This document shows, in pieces, positions 34,398 through 43,300 of a stretch of DNA of 64,000 bases. The DNA lies in the NCBI GenBank assembly GCA_026125285.1, contig JAHCLO010000001.1, positions 248,001-312,000 on the forward strand, given 5' to 3'. The position numbers and the translations under genes were made by a program. This DNA is from Verrucomicrobiia bacterium. Its GTDB lineage: Bacteria; Verrucomicrobiota; Verrucomicrobiia; Limisphaerales; JADLHS01. Position 1 is the stretch's first letter, and each line of letters starts with the position of its first letter. Under the pieces are notes generated by a model. That model ran no database searches. It saw nothing but the letters and a program-made list of their open reading frames with translations, and had not been told where the DNA came from.

Positions 34398-36086
34398 TCA
34401 CTGCCCGGCTAACAAAGCCTCGGCGTGTTTCCGCGCCGCGTCGCTTTGGCCGCCTAACATCCGCGTCAGTTCTACCACCCGCTCTTTCCGTCCCAACAAC
34501 TTGATGTCGGATAGGGTGCGACCATCCTTGACCTGCTTGGTGACAAGGTAATGCGCCCCGGCGGTGGCGGCCACCTGCGGCAGATGCGTGATGCAGAGCA
34601 CCTGCCGCTTGGCCGCGATCTGGCGCATCTTGTCACCCACCGTGTTCGCTCTTTCGCCGCCCACATTGGCATCCACTTCGTCAAAAATAAGCACGGGAAT
34701 TTCGTCCTCGGCCGCGAGCACTGTCTTGATGGCCAACATGACGCGGGCCATCTCGCCGGAGGAGGCAATGGCGCGGAGCGGACGCGGCGGCTCGCCGGGA
34801 TTCGGGGCGAACTGAAACTCGATCTGGTCAAACCCGTGGTGCGTGAAGCGTGCTCCGTTGGCCGTGAATTCGTCCTTTGATGCTGTGTGGATTGCCACAT
34901 CAAAGCGGCTCTGCTGGAAGCCGAGGTCAGCGAGTTGTTGGCTGACCTTTTTGCCGAGTTGCGGAATCACCTTGCGTCGCCGGGTGGAAAGTATCTGACC
35001 CTGTCGCCACAATTCGCCCTCCACTTTCGTCAACTCCGCGTTCAGTCGCGCCAGCTCACCGTCGCGCTGCTCAAGGCTCTGCAGCTTCTGTCGCGCCTCT
35101 TCGCCGAACGCCAGCACCTCCGCCAGCGAAGCCCCGTATTTTCGTTTCAGGGAGTGGATCAGGTTTAACCGTTCTTCCAGTTCGGAGAGGCGCGTGGGAT
35201 CAATGTCCACTTTCTCCGCGTAACGCGAGAGTCCCGACTGCAACTCCCGCAAGGCGGCCACCCCCTGTTCGTGGAGTTCCAGTAACGGCGCCGCGCCTGC
35301 ATCCACGCGCTGCAATTCCTGCAAGGTGCGTCCCACGATGCCCGCCTGGGTGAGCAACGAATTCTCGCTTTCGTCCAGCAAATCGAGCGCGACCTGCGCC
35401 AATTGCAGCAGCCTTGCCGCGTTGCTGGCGCGTTGGTGTTCCTGCTCCACTTGCTGGTCTTCATCCGCCTGCAAACGCGCCGAACTGATTTCCTTCACCT
35501 GGAAGCGCAACAAGTCGAGTTGTTGCGCGTACGTCTGTTCATCCACGATGAGCGCGGATTTTTCCAGCACCAACGCCGCGCGGCGATCCACCCACCGACC
35601 AAAGGCGGCTCGGTCCTCGGCCAGACCCCCGAACGCGTCGAGGATCGCCAATTGCCGCGCGGGATGCAGGAGCGACTGATGATCGTGCGGGCCGTGAATA
35701 TCCACCAGCCACTCCCCGATGGCAGCCAGCACATTGAGGGTGGTGGGCGAGCCGTTCACGAACTGCCGATTCGTGCCGGCGTTCGTAAACGTCCGCTTGA
35801 GCACCAGTTGGTTCTCCTCGCATGGCTCCAGTCCGTTTTCATCCAAAAACGTCTTCAGCGATGACTTGAGCCGCGCCACGTCGAACACCGCCTCGACGGA
35901 GCAACTGTCGCAACCGCCGCGGATGAGGTTGCGTTCGGCGCGTTCGCCCAAGATGAGGTTGAGCGCACCGATGAGAATGGATTTGCCCGCGCCGGTTTCA
36001 CCGGTGATGACGTTGTAGCCGGGCTGGAGTTGGACCGTCAAATCCGCCACGAGGGCGAGGTTTTTGATGCGCAGCGTGGTCAACAT
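34398..36086 (-). CDS. recN: DNA repair protein RecN
   Basis: RecN is an SMC-like ATPase that acts early in double-strand-break repair in the cytoplasm. The 562-residue protein starts MLTTLRIKNLALVADLTVQL and has Walker A GETGAGKS at residues 29-36. A coiled-coil middle region (about 150-390) has long Gln/Glu-rich helices (DEDQQVEQEHQRASNAARLL). The ABC signature region is SGEMARVMLAIK, Walker B is VLIFDEVDANVGG, and ITHLPQVAA is near the end. Length matches the family. It is divergent from the PhnP-like hydrolase gene at 36253. Nothing unusual was seen in the key residues. Confidence 0.97.
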   Translation of the reverse strand: MLTTLRIKNLALVADLTVQLQPGYNVITGETGAGKSILIGALNLILGERAERNLIRGGCDSCSVEAVFDVARLKSSLKTFLDENGLEPCEENQLVLKRTFTNAGTNRQFVNGSPTTLNVLAAIGEWLVDIHGPHDHQSLLHPARQLAILDAFGGLAEDRAAFGRWVDRRAALVLEKSALIVDEQTYAQQLDLLRFQVKEISSARLQADEDQQVEQEHQRASNAARLLQLAQVALDLLDESENSLLTQAGIVGRTLQELQRVDAGAAPLLELHEQGVAALRELQSGLSRYAEKVDIDPTRLSELEERLNLIHSLKRKYGASLAEVLAFGEEARQKLQSLEQRDGELARLNAELTKVEGELWRQGQILSTRRRKVIPQLGKKVSQQLADLGFQQSRFDVAIHTASKDEFTANGARFTHHGFDQIEFQFAPNPGEPPRPLRAIASSGEMARVMLAIKTVLAAEDEIPVLIFDEVDANVGGERANTVGDKMRQIAAKRQVLCITHLPQVAATAGAHYLVTKQVKDGRTLSDIKLLGRKERVVELTRMLGGQSDAARKHAEALLAGQ

Positions 36087-36252
36087 CGGTAGAGTTGTTG
36101 CTACTCATTTGAGCGATTATGCGCACCTTCGGCAAAAGAAAAGTTACGGCAACCTGTCCGTTCAGTCCCCGGACCCGGACGGGCCGGCCTAACCAGCACC
36201 GCGTTCCCGGCCGATTGCGCGCCAGAGGCACAGTCGGTTCGCGCTTCTGATC

Positions 36253-37047
36253 ATGTCGTTTACCTTCACTTTCCTCGGCTCCGGTACTTCGCAGGGCGTC
36301 CCGGTCATCGGCAAGGAATATCCCCCCGAGTTTCTGGCCAATCCCAGGAATCACCGCACGCGACCTTCAATTTACGTCGCCACCGAGCAGGTGAAACTGG
36401 TGGTGGACACCACGCCGGAGTTTCGCCTGCAATGTCTGCGCGAAGGCATCCGTTGGCTGGACGCCGTGCTGCTTACCCACTCTCATGCCGATCACATCAT
36501 GGGCCTGGACGATTGCCGGCGTTTCTGTCAGATGCGCGGGGACACGGCGCTGCCGGTTTATGCGACCGAGGAAACGATGAACGACGTGCAGCGGGTGTTC
36601 ACCTACGCCTTCCACGATGGTCCGTGGCCCAAAGGTTATTTCATACCCGACCCGCACATTCTGAACGGCCCGTTCGAACTCGGTGATCTGAAGATCATTC
36701 CCCTGCCCTTGCCACACGGTCGGTTCACTTCCACGGGGTTTCTTTTCGTTCAAAATGATGTCAAACGCCTGGCGTACTTGAACGATTGCAAGGAAGTTCC
36801 GCCCGCAGCCCTGGACGCAGTGCGCGGTGTGGAAGTGGCCGTGCTCGACGCCTTGCGACGCGACCCGCACCCGACCCACATGTGCCTGGACGAAGCACTG
36901 ACGGCGACCCGGCGGATTGGCGCGCAGCGGACTTACTTCACACATCTGACGCACGATTTCGATCACGACCTGGCCCAGGCCGAACTGCCTGCGGGCGTAT
37001 GGTTCGCGTATGACGGCTTGAAAGTAACTTGTGCCGTTGCGTCATAA
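36253..37047 (+). CDS. MBL-fold metal-dependent hydrolase (PhnP-like)
   Basis: A 264-residue metallo-beta-lactamase-fold protein. [16 protein letters not shown] at the N-terminus is typical of the PhnP/YycJ-like group. The metal motif is [13 protein letters not shown] (about 75-87), with later ligands in [20 protein letters not shown] and [10 protein letters not shown]. PhnP itself is a cyclic phosphodiesterase of phosphonate metabolism, but members of this group also act on other phosphodiesters. No phosphonate genes are nearby, so the substrate is open. The start ATG at 36253 is divergent to recN with a 166 bp gap. A family A repeat lies downstream at 37121-37199. Confidence 0.88.
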   Translation: MSFTFTFLGSGTSQGVPVIGKEYPPEFLANPRNHRTRPSIYVATEQVKLVVDTTPEFRLQCLREGIRWLDAVLLTHSHADHIMGLDDCRRFCQMRGDTALPVYATEETMNDVQRVFTYAFHDGPWPKGYFIPDPHILNGPFELGDLKIIPLPLPHGRFTSTGFLFVQNDVKRLAYLNDCKEVPPAALDAVRGVEVAVLDALRRDPHPTHMCLDEALTATRRIGAQRTYFTHLTHDFDHDLAQAELPAGVWFAYDGLKVTCAVAS

Positions 37048-37120
37048 ACGGCAAGTTGCCCAAGAATCCGGCCTCTTGAAAACTGTGAAAACTCAGTTTC
37101 GATACGTCATGACCAAACCA

Positions 37121-37199
37121 CTAGGGCGCGTCACTCCCTGCGCGCCGCAGTCTGCAACCGATGTTTCCGAACGGCGCGCACGGAGTGACGCGCTCCACC
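37121..37199. repeat. Dispersed palindromic repeat, family A
   Basis: An inverted repeat with arms 37121-37146 and 37173-37199 that match with a few exceptions (left arm TAGGGCGCGTCACTCC, right arm GGAGTGACGCGCTCCA). The spacer GCAGTCTGCAACCGATGTTT corresponds to the spacer of the 52 kb copy. It lies between the PhnP-like gene and the TIGR03790 gene. Confidence 0.85.
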
Positions 37200-37277
37200 A
37201 AGCAAGGAGTTTAGTTATCACACTATTTGCGTGGAGCCTCAATGCGCCGTTCACGAACGTGTCCAAATAAGCCAAGC

Positions 37278-38951
37278 ATGAGATTCTTTCTGGCCTCGGC
37301 GGCGGCAGCCGTTTTCGCGACCCACCTCGACGTGCAGGCGGTTACCAATCGCGGCCACGAGGTGGTGGTGGTTTACAACAACCGGATGTCCGAGTCCAAG
37401 GCCGTGGCGGAACACTATGCCGCGTTGCGCGGCGTCCCTCCGAGTCAGGTGTTCGGATTTGCCCTCTCGACCAACCAGGCCATGACGCGCGCGGAGTTTC
37501 AGGATTCACTCCAGAAGCCGCTGTTGAAGGAGCTGGAGTCCGAGAAGCTCTGGCGCTTCGGCGCCGGCGAAATCACCGGCACGAACGGACAGCCGGTTCG
37601 CGTGAAGCAAAAGCTGCTGCAATCGAAGCTCCGTTACGCGGTGCTCTGCTACGGTGTCCCGTATCGCGTGCTCAAGGACGCAAATCTAAAGGAAAACATC
37701 GAACGTACCCTTCGCCCGGAGTTTCGTCGCAACGAAGCTGCGGTGGACAGTGAACTGGCCTGGCTGCCGATGATTCACCGGGATTTGCCGCTGGCCGGTC
37801 CGCTGGGCAACCCGCTTTACACCGTCACCAACGCGGTCCTCATGCATCCCACCAACGGGGTGCTGATGGTTACGCGCCTTGACGGGCCCTCGGCGGAGAT
37901 CGCGCGTGGCCTGGTGGACAAAGCCATTCAGGCGGAAACCGACGGGCTGTGGGGACGGGCTTACATTGACCTGCGCAACACGACCGATCCCGGCATGAAG
38001 CAGGGTGATGACTGGTTGCGCGGCGCCGCCGAATTGTGCCGGCGCTTCGGCTTCGACACCGTCGTGGATGAGCAGGAGAATACGTTCCCAGCAAGCCTGC
38101 CGATGAGTCACATCGCCTTCTACGCCGGCTGGTATCGGGAACGCGTCGAAGGTCCGTTCAATCTGCCCGAGGTGGAGTTCATGCCGGGCGCTTTCGCCTA
38201 TCACCTGCACTCCTTCAGCGCGGCCTTGTTGCGCACCCCCGATCGTAATTGGACCGGCCCATTGCTCGCGCGCGGCGCCACGATCAGCATGGGCACGGTG
38301 GATGAACCCTATCTCGGCGGTACGCCGGACATCGCGGTGTTCACCGCACGATTACTGTATCATGGCTTCACGTTCGGCGAGGCCGCCTACGCGGGGCAGA
38401 GCACCGTTTCCTGGCAAACCACCGTGGTGGGCGATCCACTGTATCGTCCCTTTGGCAAACACCCCGCCCGGCTCCACCAGGAACTTGAGTGCAAAGCCAG
38501 CCAGTTGATCGAATGGTCGCATCTGCGCGTCGTGAACTTGAACCTCGCCCGCGGCACGCCCGTTCGGGAGGCGCTGAATTACCTGGAAGCCATTCCCACG
38601 ACCAAAGCGAGCGCGGTGTTGAGCGAAAAACTCGGGGAACTTTGCGCGGCCCAAGGAAAACCTGCGTCGGCCATTGCAGCTTATGAGCGGGCGCTCACGC
38701 TCGATCCCTCACCACAACAACGCATCCGCCTCCGCCTGACGCTCGGCGAGAAGTTGACGGAGGCCGGCCAGCACGCAGACGCCTACGCCAACTACCAGAA
38801 ATTCCTTGAAGAGTCTCCGGGTTATTCCGACACGATTGCCATCGTCCGCAAGCTCCAAGCCCTGGCCCAGCAATTGGGCAAGACTGAAGACGTGACCAAA
38901 TATGAGGAGCAGATCAAATCACTCACGGCTCCGCCGCCTGCCAAATCTTGA
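37278..38951 (+). CDS. TIGR03790 family exported protein with TPR-like C-terminus
   Basis: A 557-residue protein with a signal peptide (MRFFLASAAAAVFATHLDVQA) starting at the ATG at 37278; an upstream in-frame ATG at 37227 gives a non-hydrophobic extension. Residues about 25-430 match the TIGR03790 pattern: EVVVVYNNRMSESKAVAEHY, GVPPSQVFGF, YAVLCYGVPYRV, AYIDLRNTTDPGM, GAFAYHLHSFSA and TVDEPYLGGTPD. The family has no known function. The last 110 residues contain two or three TPR-like helix pairs (LCAAQGKPASAIAAYERALT). It is found in Verrucomicrobiota and some other groups with complex outer envelopes. Function unknown. Confidence 0.88.
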   Translation: MRFFLASAAAAVFATHLDVQAVTNRGHEVVVVYNNRMSESKAVAEHYAALRGVPPSQVFGFALSTNQAMTRAEFQDSLQKPLLKELESEKLWRFGAGEITGTNGQPVRVKQKLLQSKLRYAVLCYGVPYRVLKDANLKENIERTLRPEFRRNEAAVDSELAWLPMIHRDLPLAGPLGNPLYTVTNAVLMHPTNGVLMVTRLDGPSAEIARGLVDKAIQAETDGLWGRAYIDLRNTTDPGMKQGDDWLRGAAELCRRFGFDTVVDEQENTFPASLPMSHIAFYAGWYRERVEGPFNLPEVEFMPGAFAYHLHSFSAALLRTPDRNWTGPLLARGATISMGTVDEPYLGGTPDIAVFTARLLYHGFTFGEAAYAGQSTVSWQTTVVGDPLYRPFGKHPARLHQELECKASQLIEWSHLRVVNLNLARGTPVREALNYLEAIPTTKASAVLSEKLGELCAAQGKPASAIAAYERALTLDPSPQQRIRLRLTLGEKLTEAGQHADAYANYQKFLEESPGYSDTIAIVRKLQALAQQLGKTEDVTKYEEQIKSLTAPPPAKS

Positions 38952-38975
38952 ATTCGCGGCGAAGGAAAGGTGCGG

Positions 38976-39506
38976 TCAGGGATTCTGAAGCCGATAAAAG
39001 CGGTTGCCCACTTGCGGACTGATAATTACTGATCGGGTGTTGCCGTCATCCGCAGGTGACGTGGCCACCGCCGTCCAATTGGTGCTGGCAAGATTGGTAT
39101 TCTGCTGCAACACGAAGCCGGTTGACGGCGAGGGCCAGGAAATGACCACGGTGTTGGTCGGCGTCGCGGCAATCGCGAGCAGCGGCGCTCCAGGCGTCTG
39201 CACCGCCACGGCGCTCCAGAAACCGCCCGTGAGCGAATAGTCGCCGCCCGTCATGACCGTGCCGGCATCCGGCTGGCCAATCGTTCCGCTGACGGAATAG
39301 ACGCCGCCCGTGCTGGTGCCGCCGCCACCATCAATGGTGTACCAATCAATCGCATACTGGGCGTGAAGGGTTATCGTTCCACACAGAGCGAAACCAGCCA
39401 CCAGCCAGCCCAGGATGAAATCGCGCGCCATCCTTCGCTGCGTCCAAGGAGTCTTCGCGCTCGCGGCCTCAACCGCCCCTGCGGAGTCGAATCTCAGGTT
39501 GTTCAT
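38976..39506 (-). CDS. Exported protein of unknown function, verrucomicrobial YSVSGTIGQP type
   Basis: A 176-residue protein starting at the ATG at 39506 (MNNLRFDSAGAVE). A hydrophobic signal (ILGWLVAGFALCGTITLHAQ) is followed by the repeat-like unit IDWYTIDGGGGTSTGGVYSVSG and TIGQPDAGTVMTGGDYSLTGGF. It ends with a short Ig-like domain, ISWPSPSTGFVLQQNTNLAS to RFYRLQNP. Proteins with this architecture are very common in Limisphaerales-type genomes, and their function is not known. The open frame upstream runs through a palindromic repeat (39615-39778) and is not part of the gene. It is convergent with the TIGR03790 gene, 24 bp apart. Confidence 0.78.
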   Translation of the reverse strand: MNNLRFDSAGAVEAASAKTPWTQRRMARDFILGWLVAGFALCGTITLHAQYAIDWYTIDGGGGTSTGGVYSVSGTIGQPDAGTVMTGGDYSLTGGFWSAVAVQTPGAPLLAIAATPTNTVVISWPSPSTGFVLQQNTNLASTNWTAVATSPADDGNTRSVIISPQVGNRFYRLQNP

Positions 39507-39614
39507 AAAATGCCGGTCATCCGGTGAATTTGTGTTTCGGAATTGTCTTGCGCCGAGCGGTTCGGCGCAAGCCCTGATTCGCACCCAAGCTTCCAACGCG
39601 CGCACCTCACTTTT

Positions 39615-39778
39615 TTGCAGTGGGGAGCGCACACGCCTCGCGTGCGGCGGCGGACGCCTCGTCCGCCGCACCCAGGTGCGCCACCGCGCCAGTCTCTCAC
39701 GCGCGATGGCGCGCGTGGGTCCCATTTGCGAGGCGCAGCCGGGCGCACGCGGGGGCGCGTGCGCTCCCCGCTGCAACA
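39615..39778. repeat. Long imperfect palindromic repeat, family C
   Basis: TTGCAGTGGGGAGCGCAC at the left end pairs with GTGCGCTCCCCGCTGCAA at the right end. Inside, GGACGCCTCGTCC is a smaller hairpin, and CCTCGCGTGCGG-like and CGCACGCGGG-like stretches face each other. It occupies most of the region between the divergent starts at 39506 (minus) and 39844 (plus) and is open in several frames. The right edge is known to within a base or two. Confidence 0.7.
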
Positions 39779-39843
39779 AGTTGATAAGCGCGCAACGGAT
39801 TTTTTATGGTGTTGCCGTGGAATTCTGCAACACTCCCGCCCCG

Positions 39844-40326
39844 ATGAATCCGGTGCTCAAAATCCTGCTCGAAGATGGCAGCCTGACTGCCACCCAAATG
39901 GCCCAGGTGTTGAACCTGTCTGAAACCGAAGTGAACCGTCAATTGGAGGAACTCAAGGCGCATCGCATCCTCCTCGGCTGGCGCCCCGTGCTGAATCTCT
40001 CTCAGGACGATAACGGCGGCGTGCGTGCGGTCATCGAGGTGCGCATCACGCCGGAACGGGGCGGCGGTTTCAATCGGCTGGCCGAACGGATCAGCCGGTT
40101 TGCCGAGGTCGAGTCGTGCTACCTGATGTCCGGGGGTTACGACTTGCTGGTATTCGTCAACGGCACGAGCCTGCAAAAGGTGGCGGCCTTCGTTTCGGAG
40201 AAACTCTCTCCGCTTGAAGGCGTGCTGTCCACCTCCACGCATTTCCTGCTCCGTCCGTATAAGGAAGCCGGCATTCTCATGGAAGCCAGGGCGGAGGAGA
40301 ACGAACGGCTCAAAGTCGCCCCGTGA
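39844..40326 (+). CDS. Lrp/AsnC family transcriptional regulator
   Basis: A 160-residue regulator with an N-terminal winged helix-turn-helix (about 3-50, ILLEDGSLTATQMAQVLNLS, then ETEVNRQLEELKAHRIL) and a C-terminal RAM/AsnC effector domain (about 62-145, VRAVIEVRITPERGGGFNRL, YLMSGGYDLLVFV, STSTHFLLRPYKEAG). The start at 39844 (MNPVLKILLE) is used because upstream sequence in frame is repeat DNA. It lies 43 bp before an aminotransferase gene on the same strand, a pairing seen in many bacteria. It probably responds to an amino acid and controls that gene or amino-acid metabolism more widely. Confidence 0.9.
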   Translation: MNPVLKILLEDGSLTATQMAQVLNLSETEVNRQLEELKAHRILLGWRPVLNLSQDDNGGVRAVIEVRITPERGGGFNRLAERISRFAEVESCYLMSGGYDLLVFVNGTSLQKVAAFVSEKLSPLEGVLSTSTHFLLRPYKEAGILMEARAEENERLKVAP

Positions 40327-40330
40327 TTTG

Positions 40331-40363
40331 ATTTCCAATTTGAAATCTCAAATTTGAAATTCC
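40331..40363. repeat. AT-rich palindromic repeat between the Lrp-type and aminotransferase genes
   Basis: A 33 bp AT-rich element made of CAATTTGAAAT and CAAATTTGAAAT blocks, self-complementary in part. It shares the 11-mer AAATCTCAAAT with the AT-rich tract inside the WD40 kinase gene. It ends seven bases before the aminotransferase ATG, so it could affect translation. Confidence 0.5.
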
Positions 40364-40369
40364 GCTCTC

Positions 40370-41545
40370 ATGGATTCTTCGCGCTTCATCGCCGGTCACG
40401 TCATCAATCTGCCCCGATCGGGTATTCGCGATTTCTTTGAAATCGTTGCCAAGTTGGAGGACGTCATTTCGCTCGGCATCGGTGAACCGGATTTCGACAC
40501 GCCCTGGCACATTCGCGAAGCTGCGATCTACGCGCTGGAAAAAGGCAAAACCCACTACACCTCCAACCTCGGCCTCATCGAACTGCGCCGCGCCATCCAT
40601 CGCTACGTGGAGAAAAACTTCCAGGTCAGTTACTCGCCGGAAGACGAAATCCTCGTAACGGTTGGCGTGAGCGAGGCGCTGGATATTGCGTTCCGCGCCC
40701 TGGTGAATCCTGGCGACAAAGTGATGTTCCACCAGCCGTGCTACGTGAGTTATCATCCCAGCATCACCCTCACGCACGGCGAGGCGATCCCCGTCCCCAC
40801 GTTTGCCCGCGACAACTTCGCCCTTACTGCGGAAGCCCTGCGGGCCGCCTGGCAACCGGGCGCGAAACTGCTCGTGCTCAATCTGCCCTGCAATCCCACC
40901 GGGGGCACCTGCACCCGCGCCCAGACTGAGGCCATCGCGCGGTTCGCCGTGGAGAAGGACCTGCTCGTGTTGAGCGACGAGATTTATTCCGAACTCACCT
41001 TTGAAGGTGAGCACACCAGCATCGCCAGCCTCCCGGGCCTGAAGGAACGCACGATCTTTCTGCATGGATTCTCAAAGGCCTTCGCCATGACCGGCTGGCG
41101 CATTGGTTACGCCTGCGGCCCGGCGGCGCTCATTGAAGCCATGATGAAGGTGCATCAATACTCCATGATGTGCGCCTCCATTCTCAGCCAGGAAGCGGCC
41201 ATCGAAGCCCTGCAACACGGCGCAGACGCCATGAACCAGATGCGCGAACAATACCATCGTCGCCGCGACTTCATCGTGCGCCGCCTGAATGAAAGCGGCT
41301 TGGAATGTCACCTGCCGCGCGGTTCCTTCTATGCGTTTCCGTCCGTGGCGGCGACGGGGCTGACCGAAAAGGAGTTTGCCGTGAGCCTTCTCAATGCGGA
41401 GAAAGTGGCCATGGTGCCGGGTTCTGCCTTTGGCGCCAACGGCGCCGGATTCTGCCGCGCCTGTTTCGCCACCGGCTACGAGCAATTGGTGGAAGCCGCC
41501 ACGCGCATTGAGCGCCACGTACAGAACCTCGCCGCGAAACGCTGA
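40370..41545 (+). CDS. Pyridoxal-phosphate aminotransferase, class I/II
   Basis: A 391-residue fold-type I aminotransferase that transfers amino groups between an amino acid and a 2-oxoacid. Visible landmarks are NLPRSGIRDFFE, LGIGEPDFDTPWHIREAAI, NLPCNPTGGTCT with the cofactor-contacting Asn, LSDEIYSELTFEG with the Asp and Tyr, and the PLP lysine in HGFSKAFAMTGWRIGY at about residues 229-244. The C-terminal arginine region includes GFCRACFATGYEQL. It resembles aromatic or aspartate-type enzymes (subgroup I-gamma), but the substrate cannot be set from the sequence. It follows the Lrp-type regulator by 43 bp and probably shares its transcript. Confidence 0.93.
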   Translation: MDSSRFIAGHVINLPRSGIRDFFEIVAKLEDVISLGIGEPDFDTPWHIREAAIYALEKGKTHYTSNLGLIELRRAIHRYVEKNFQVSYSPEDEILVTVGVSEALDIAFRALVNPGDKVMFHQPCYVSYHPSITLTHGEAIPVPTFARDNFALTAEALRAAWQPGAKLLVLNLPCNPTGGTCTRAQTEAIARFAVEKDLLVLSDEIYSELTFEGEHTSIASLPGLKERTIFLHGFSKAFAMTGWRIGYACGPAALIEAMMKVHQYSMMCASILSQEAAIEALQHGADAMNQMREQYHRRRDFIVRRLNESGLECHLPRGSFYAFPSVAATGLTEKEFAVSLLNAEKVAMVPGSAFGANGAGFCRACFATGYEQLVEAATRIERHVQNLAAKR

Positions 41546-42114
41546 TGGACGAGCCGGTCTTGGTTGACCGCCGAATCGGCAAGATACGAATGTTCCACGG
41601 TGTTATGCCTGCTGGTCACCGTCTGCGACCGCCCGGCATATAGCCAATCGCAGCATTAGGTCGAGGTCATGCGCGGAACGGTGTTGGATTGAAATGGAAG
41701 CTGGCCGAGCACCGGCCCGTTCGCAAGGTAGGTGTAGGCCGACGTGTGATTCCCGTTGGTAACGCCTCGCCAGTCGGTCCTTGAATCTGGATGGAATCGC
41801 ATTCTTTACACGCACGGCACGCGACCCTGAGAAACTTGGCACTACGCTGCCTCCCTCTTTTTCCCGCCTGATTCAGCGCGCGGATTCACCATCCTGTCAA
41901 CCGCATCCGGGCAACAGCGCAACCATTCTTGGGCTTCAGTGAACTGTTCGTGGCTTTAGAACCCTGAACAAAATCCAGGAAAAAAACACTTGCGTTACCC
42001 TGCCACCGGCGGAGAATCAATACCAATGAAACCGACGCAGCAGCAACCCACATTGAATGGCTTCGTGTCGGCAAATACTCTCCACCTTAACCACCTTGAT
42101 TGAAGGAGTATGCC
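41546..42114. other. Gene-poor region with an RHS relic
   Basis: About 570 bp without an intact gene. The only recognisable content is a decayed RHS-repeat fragment at 41656-41766. The last 60 bp must hold the promoter and the ribosome-binding site of the PEP-CTERM gene. Confidence 0.5.
41656..41766 (-). pseudogene. Relic of an RHS/YD-repeat protein
   Basis: On the minus strand, 36 codons before a TAA read GVTNGNHTSAYTYLANGPVL and then GQLPFQSNTVPRMTST. The pattern YLANxPLVGQxxFxxxxxxRMTT is the hallmark of a repeat segment in verrucomicrobial RHS proteins. No start, no further repeats and no downstream toxin or core domain are present. It is probably the last remnant of a much larger, lost gene. 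Confidence 0.55.
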
Positions 42115-42885
42115 ATGAGAAAACACTTATTGACGCTAGCGACCATTGGCCTGATCACCGGCTCGGCGCACGCCGCAGTCACCTCCACCACCACCCACGG
42201 CCCGGAAGCCACCAGCCTGAACAGCTCCATTGCCGTGGGCGATCTGCTGTCTGGCTTGATCGGCTCTGAATTGACTGGCGACCAAGGTTGGCATCCGGCG
42301 AATACTGACCCGCTTGACCGTTTGCCGGCCTTCACTGATGACGGTGGCATTCGGGGCACGGGACTGACGGGGCTGATGAATGATTTCCCCGGGGCGGGCA
42401 ATCCCGCCAAGCTGGTGGCTTATGATTTGGGCGGCACTTTCGACATCGGCCGAATTCAGATTCTCTCCGGTAACAACGGCAAGGATGGCCGGGTTTTCTC
42501 CACCACAGTGGTGAATTACTCCACGGATGGCGGCAACAGTTTCGCGCTTCTTGGCTACTTCCAATCCGACCCCTCCGGTACCCTGAATGACGGTCAACAA
42601 TGGGGCTCGACGCTGGTCGAGATTTTCGACGATTCCAGCAGTACTCTGCTCGCGGGTGTCACCCATCTGCAGTTCAACCTCTTTGCGGTGGATAACACCG
42701 GCAACCAGATGCGCGATCCCTTTGATGGGGTGAATCCGTACACAGGCCTGGACGACGGCCTGACCGCGGCTTTCGTCTCGCCGTTAATCTTCGAGATTGA
42801 CGTCATTGCCGTCCCTGAGCCAACCACGCTGGTCTTGCTGGGCCTCGGCGCTCTGCTGCTCTGGCGCCGTCGCCAGTTGGTTTAG
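42115..42885 (+). CDS. PEP-CTERM domain exported protein
   Basis: A 256-residue protein with a signal peptide (MRKHLLTLATIGLITGSAHA) and a C-terminal sorting signal: VPEPTTLVLLGLGALLLW followed by RRRQLV. This is the exosortase target motif that leads to processing at the cell surface. The body resembles a discoidin- or PEP-CTERM-type beta-sandwich (LVAYDLGGTFDIGRIQILSG, then VVNYSTDGGNSFALLGYF). The ATG at 42115 is chosen because GAAGGAG lies nine to thirteen bases upstream; an ATG at 42100 overlaps the site. No exosortase gene is in the window. Likely a surface or biofilm-matrix protein. Confidence 0.92.
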   Translation: MRKHLLTLATIGLITGSAHAAVTSTTTHGPEATSLNSSIAVGDLLSGLIGSELTGDQGWHPANTDPLDRLPAFTDDGGIRGTGLTGLMNDFPGAGNPAKLVAYDLGGTFDIGRIQILSGNNGKDGRVFSTTVVNYSTDGGNSFALLGYFQSDPSGTLNDGQQWGSTLVEIFDDSSSTLLAGVTHLQFNLFAVDNTGNQMRDPFDGVNPYTGLDDGLTAAFVSPLIFEIDVIAVPEPTTLVLLGLGALLLWRRRQLV

Positions 42886-42892
42886 CCGTGAG

Positions 42893-43267
42893 TCATTGGG
42901 CAATACACACCACCCGCCTGCCGCGCACCACGATTGAACCGCGCGCCAGCGCCGCCACGCAGCGGGGATACAATTCATGTTCCGCCGCGTGAATCCGCGC
43001 GTGCAGCGTTTCCGGGGTATCGTCGTCCAGAACCGGCACAGTTTGCTGGCCGATGATGGGGCCGGAATCCACGCCGGCATCCACGAAATGCACCGTGCAA
43101 CCGGTCACTTTCACGCCGTGATCGAGTGCTTGTTTCGAAGCCTCCAATCCGGGGGAGGACGGCAGCAGCGAGGGATGAACCGTTGAGATGAGATTGCGTG
43201 ATTTGCTGCGGTGCCGGTACAGGGCTGTTCGTCGCGCTCGCTGTCTCGCGATAGTGTCCGGCAGCAA
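42893..43267 (-). pseudogene. Truncated copy of purN (C-terminal part)
   Basis: The open frame contains HPSLLP at its junction and then reads as the C-terminal half of glycinamide ribonucleotide formyltransferase: HGVKVTGCTVHFVDAGVDSG, then PIIGQQTVPVLDDDTPETLH and HARIHAAEHELYPRCVAALA. DNA at 42907-43177 is nearly identical to 49959-50229 in intact purN. The N-terminal nucleotide-binding half is missing; the upstream codons (DTIARQRARRTALYRHRSKS) are unrelated to the family. It therefore cannot make a working enzyme. It is separated from the complete gene by the large protease gene and an IS3 relic. Confidence 0.85.
42907..43177. repeat. Direct duplication, copy 1 of the purN 3' segment
   Basis: 271 bp that align without gaps to 49959-50229 (constant offset of 7052). 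I counted 11 mismatches, nine of them in the last 60 bp and only two in the first 207. Homology stops sharply at both edges. Confidence 0.9.
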
Positions 43268-43300
43268 ATCAGCCCAGTTCGCGTCACCCGGATCTAAGAT

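Noticed and set aside
39415-39843. Extended N-terminus of the Lrp-type regulator
   Set aside because: The extension is repeat DNA read in frame; the ATG at 39844 gives a normal-size protein with the helix-turn-helix at its start.
40310-41065. Minus-strand open frame of 251 residues opposite the aminotransferase
   Set aside because: It is antisense to a certain gene, with no recognisable motif. The same reasoning removed large antisense frames at 61216-62325, 58582-59271 and 13508-14983.
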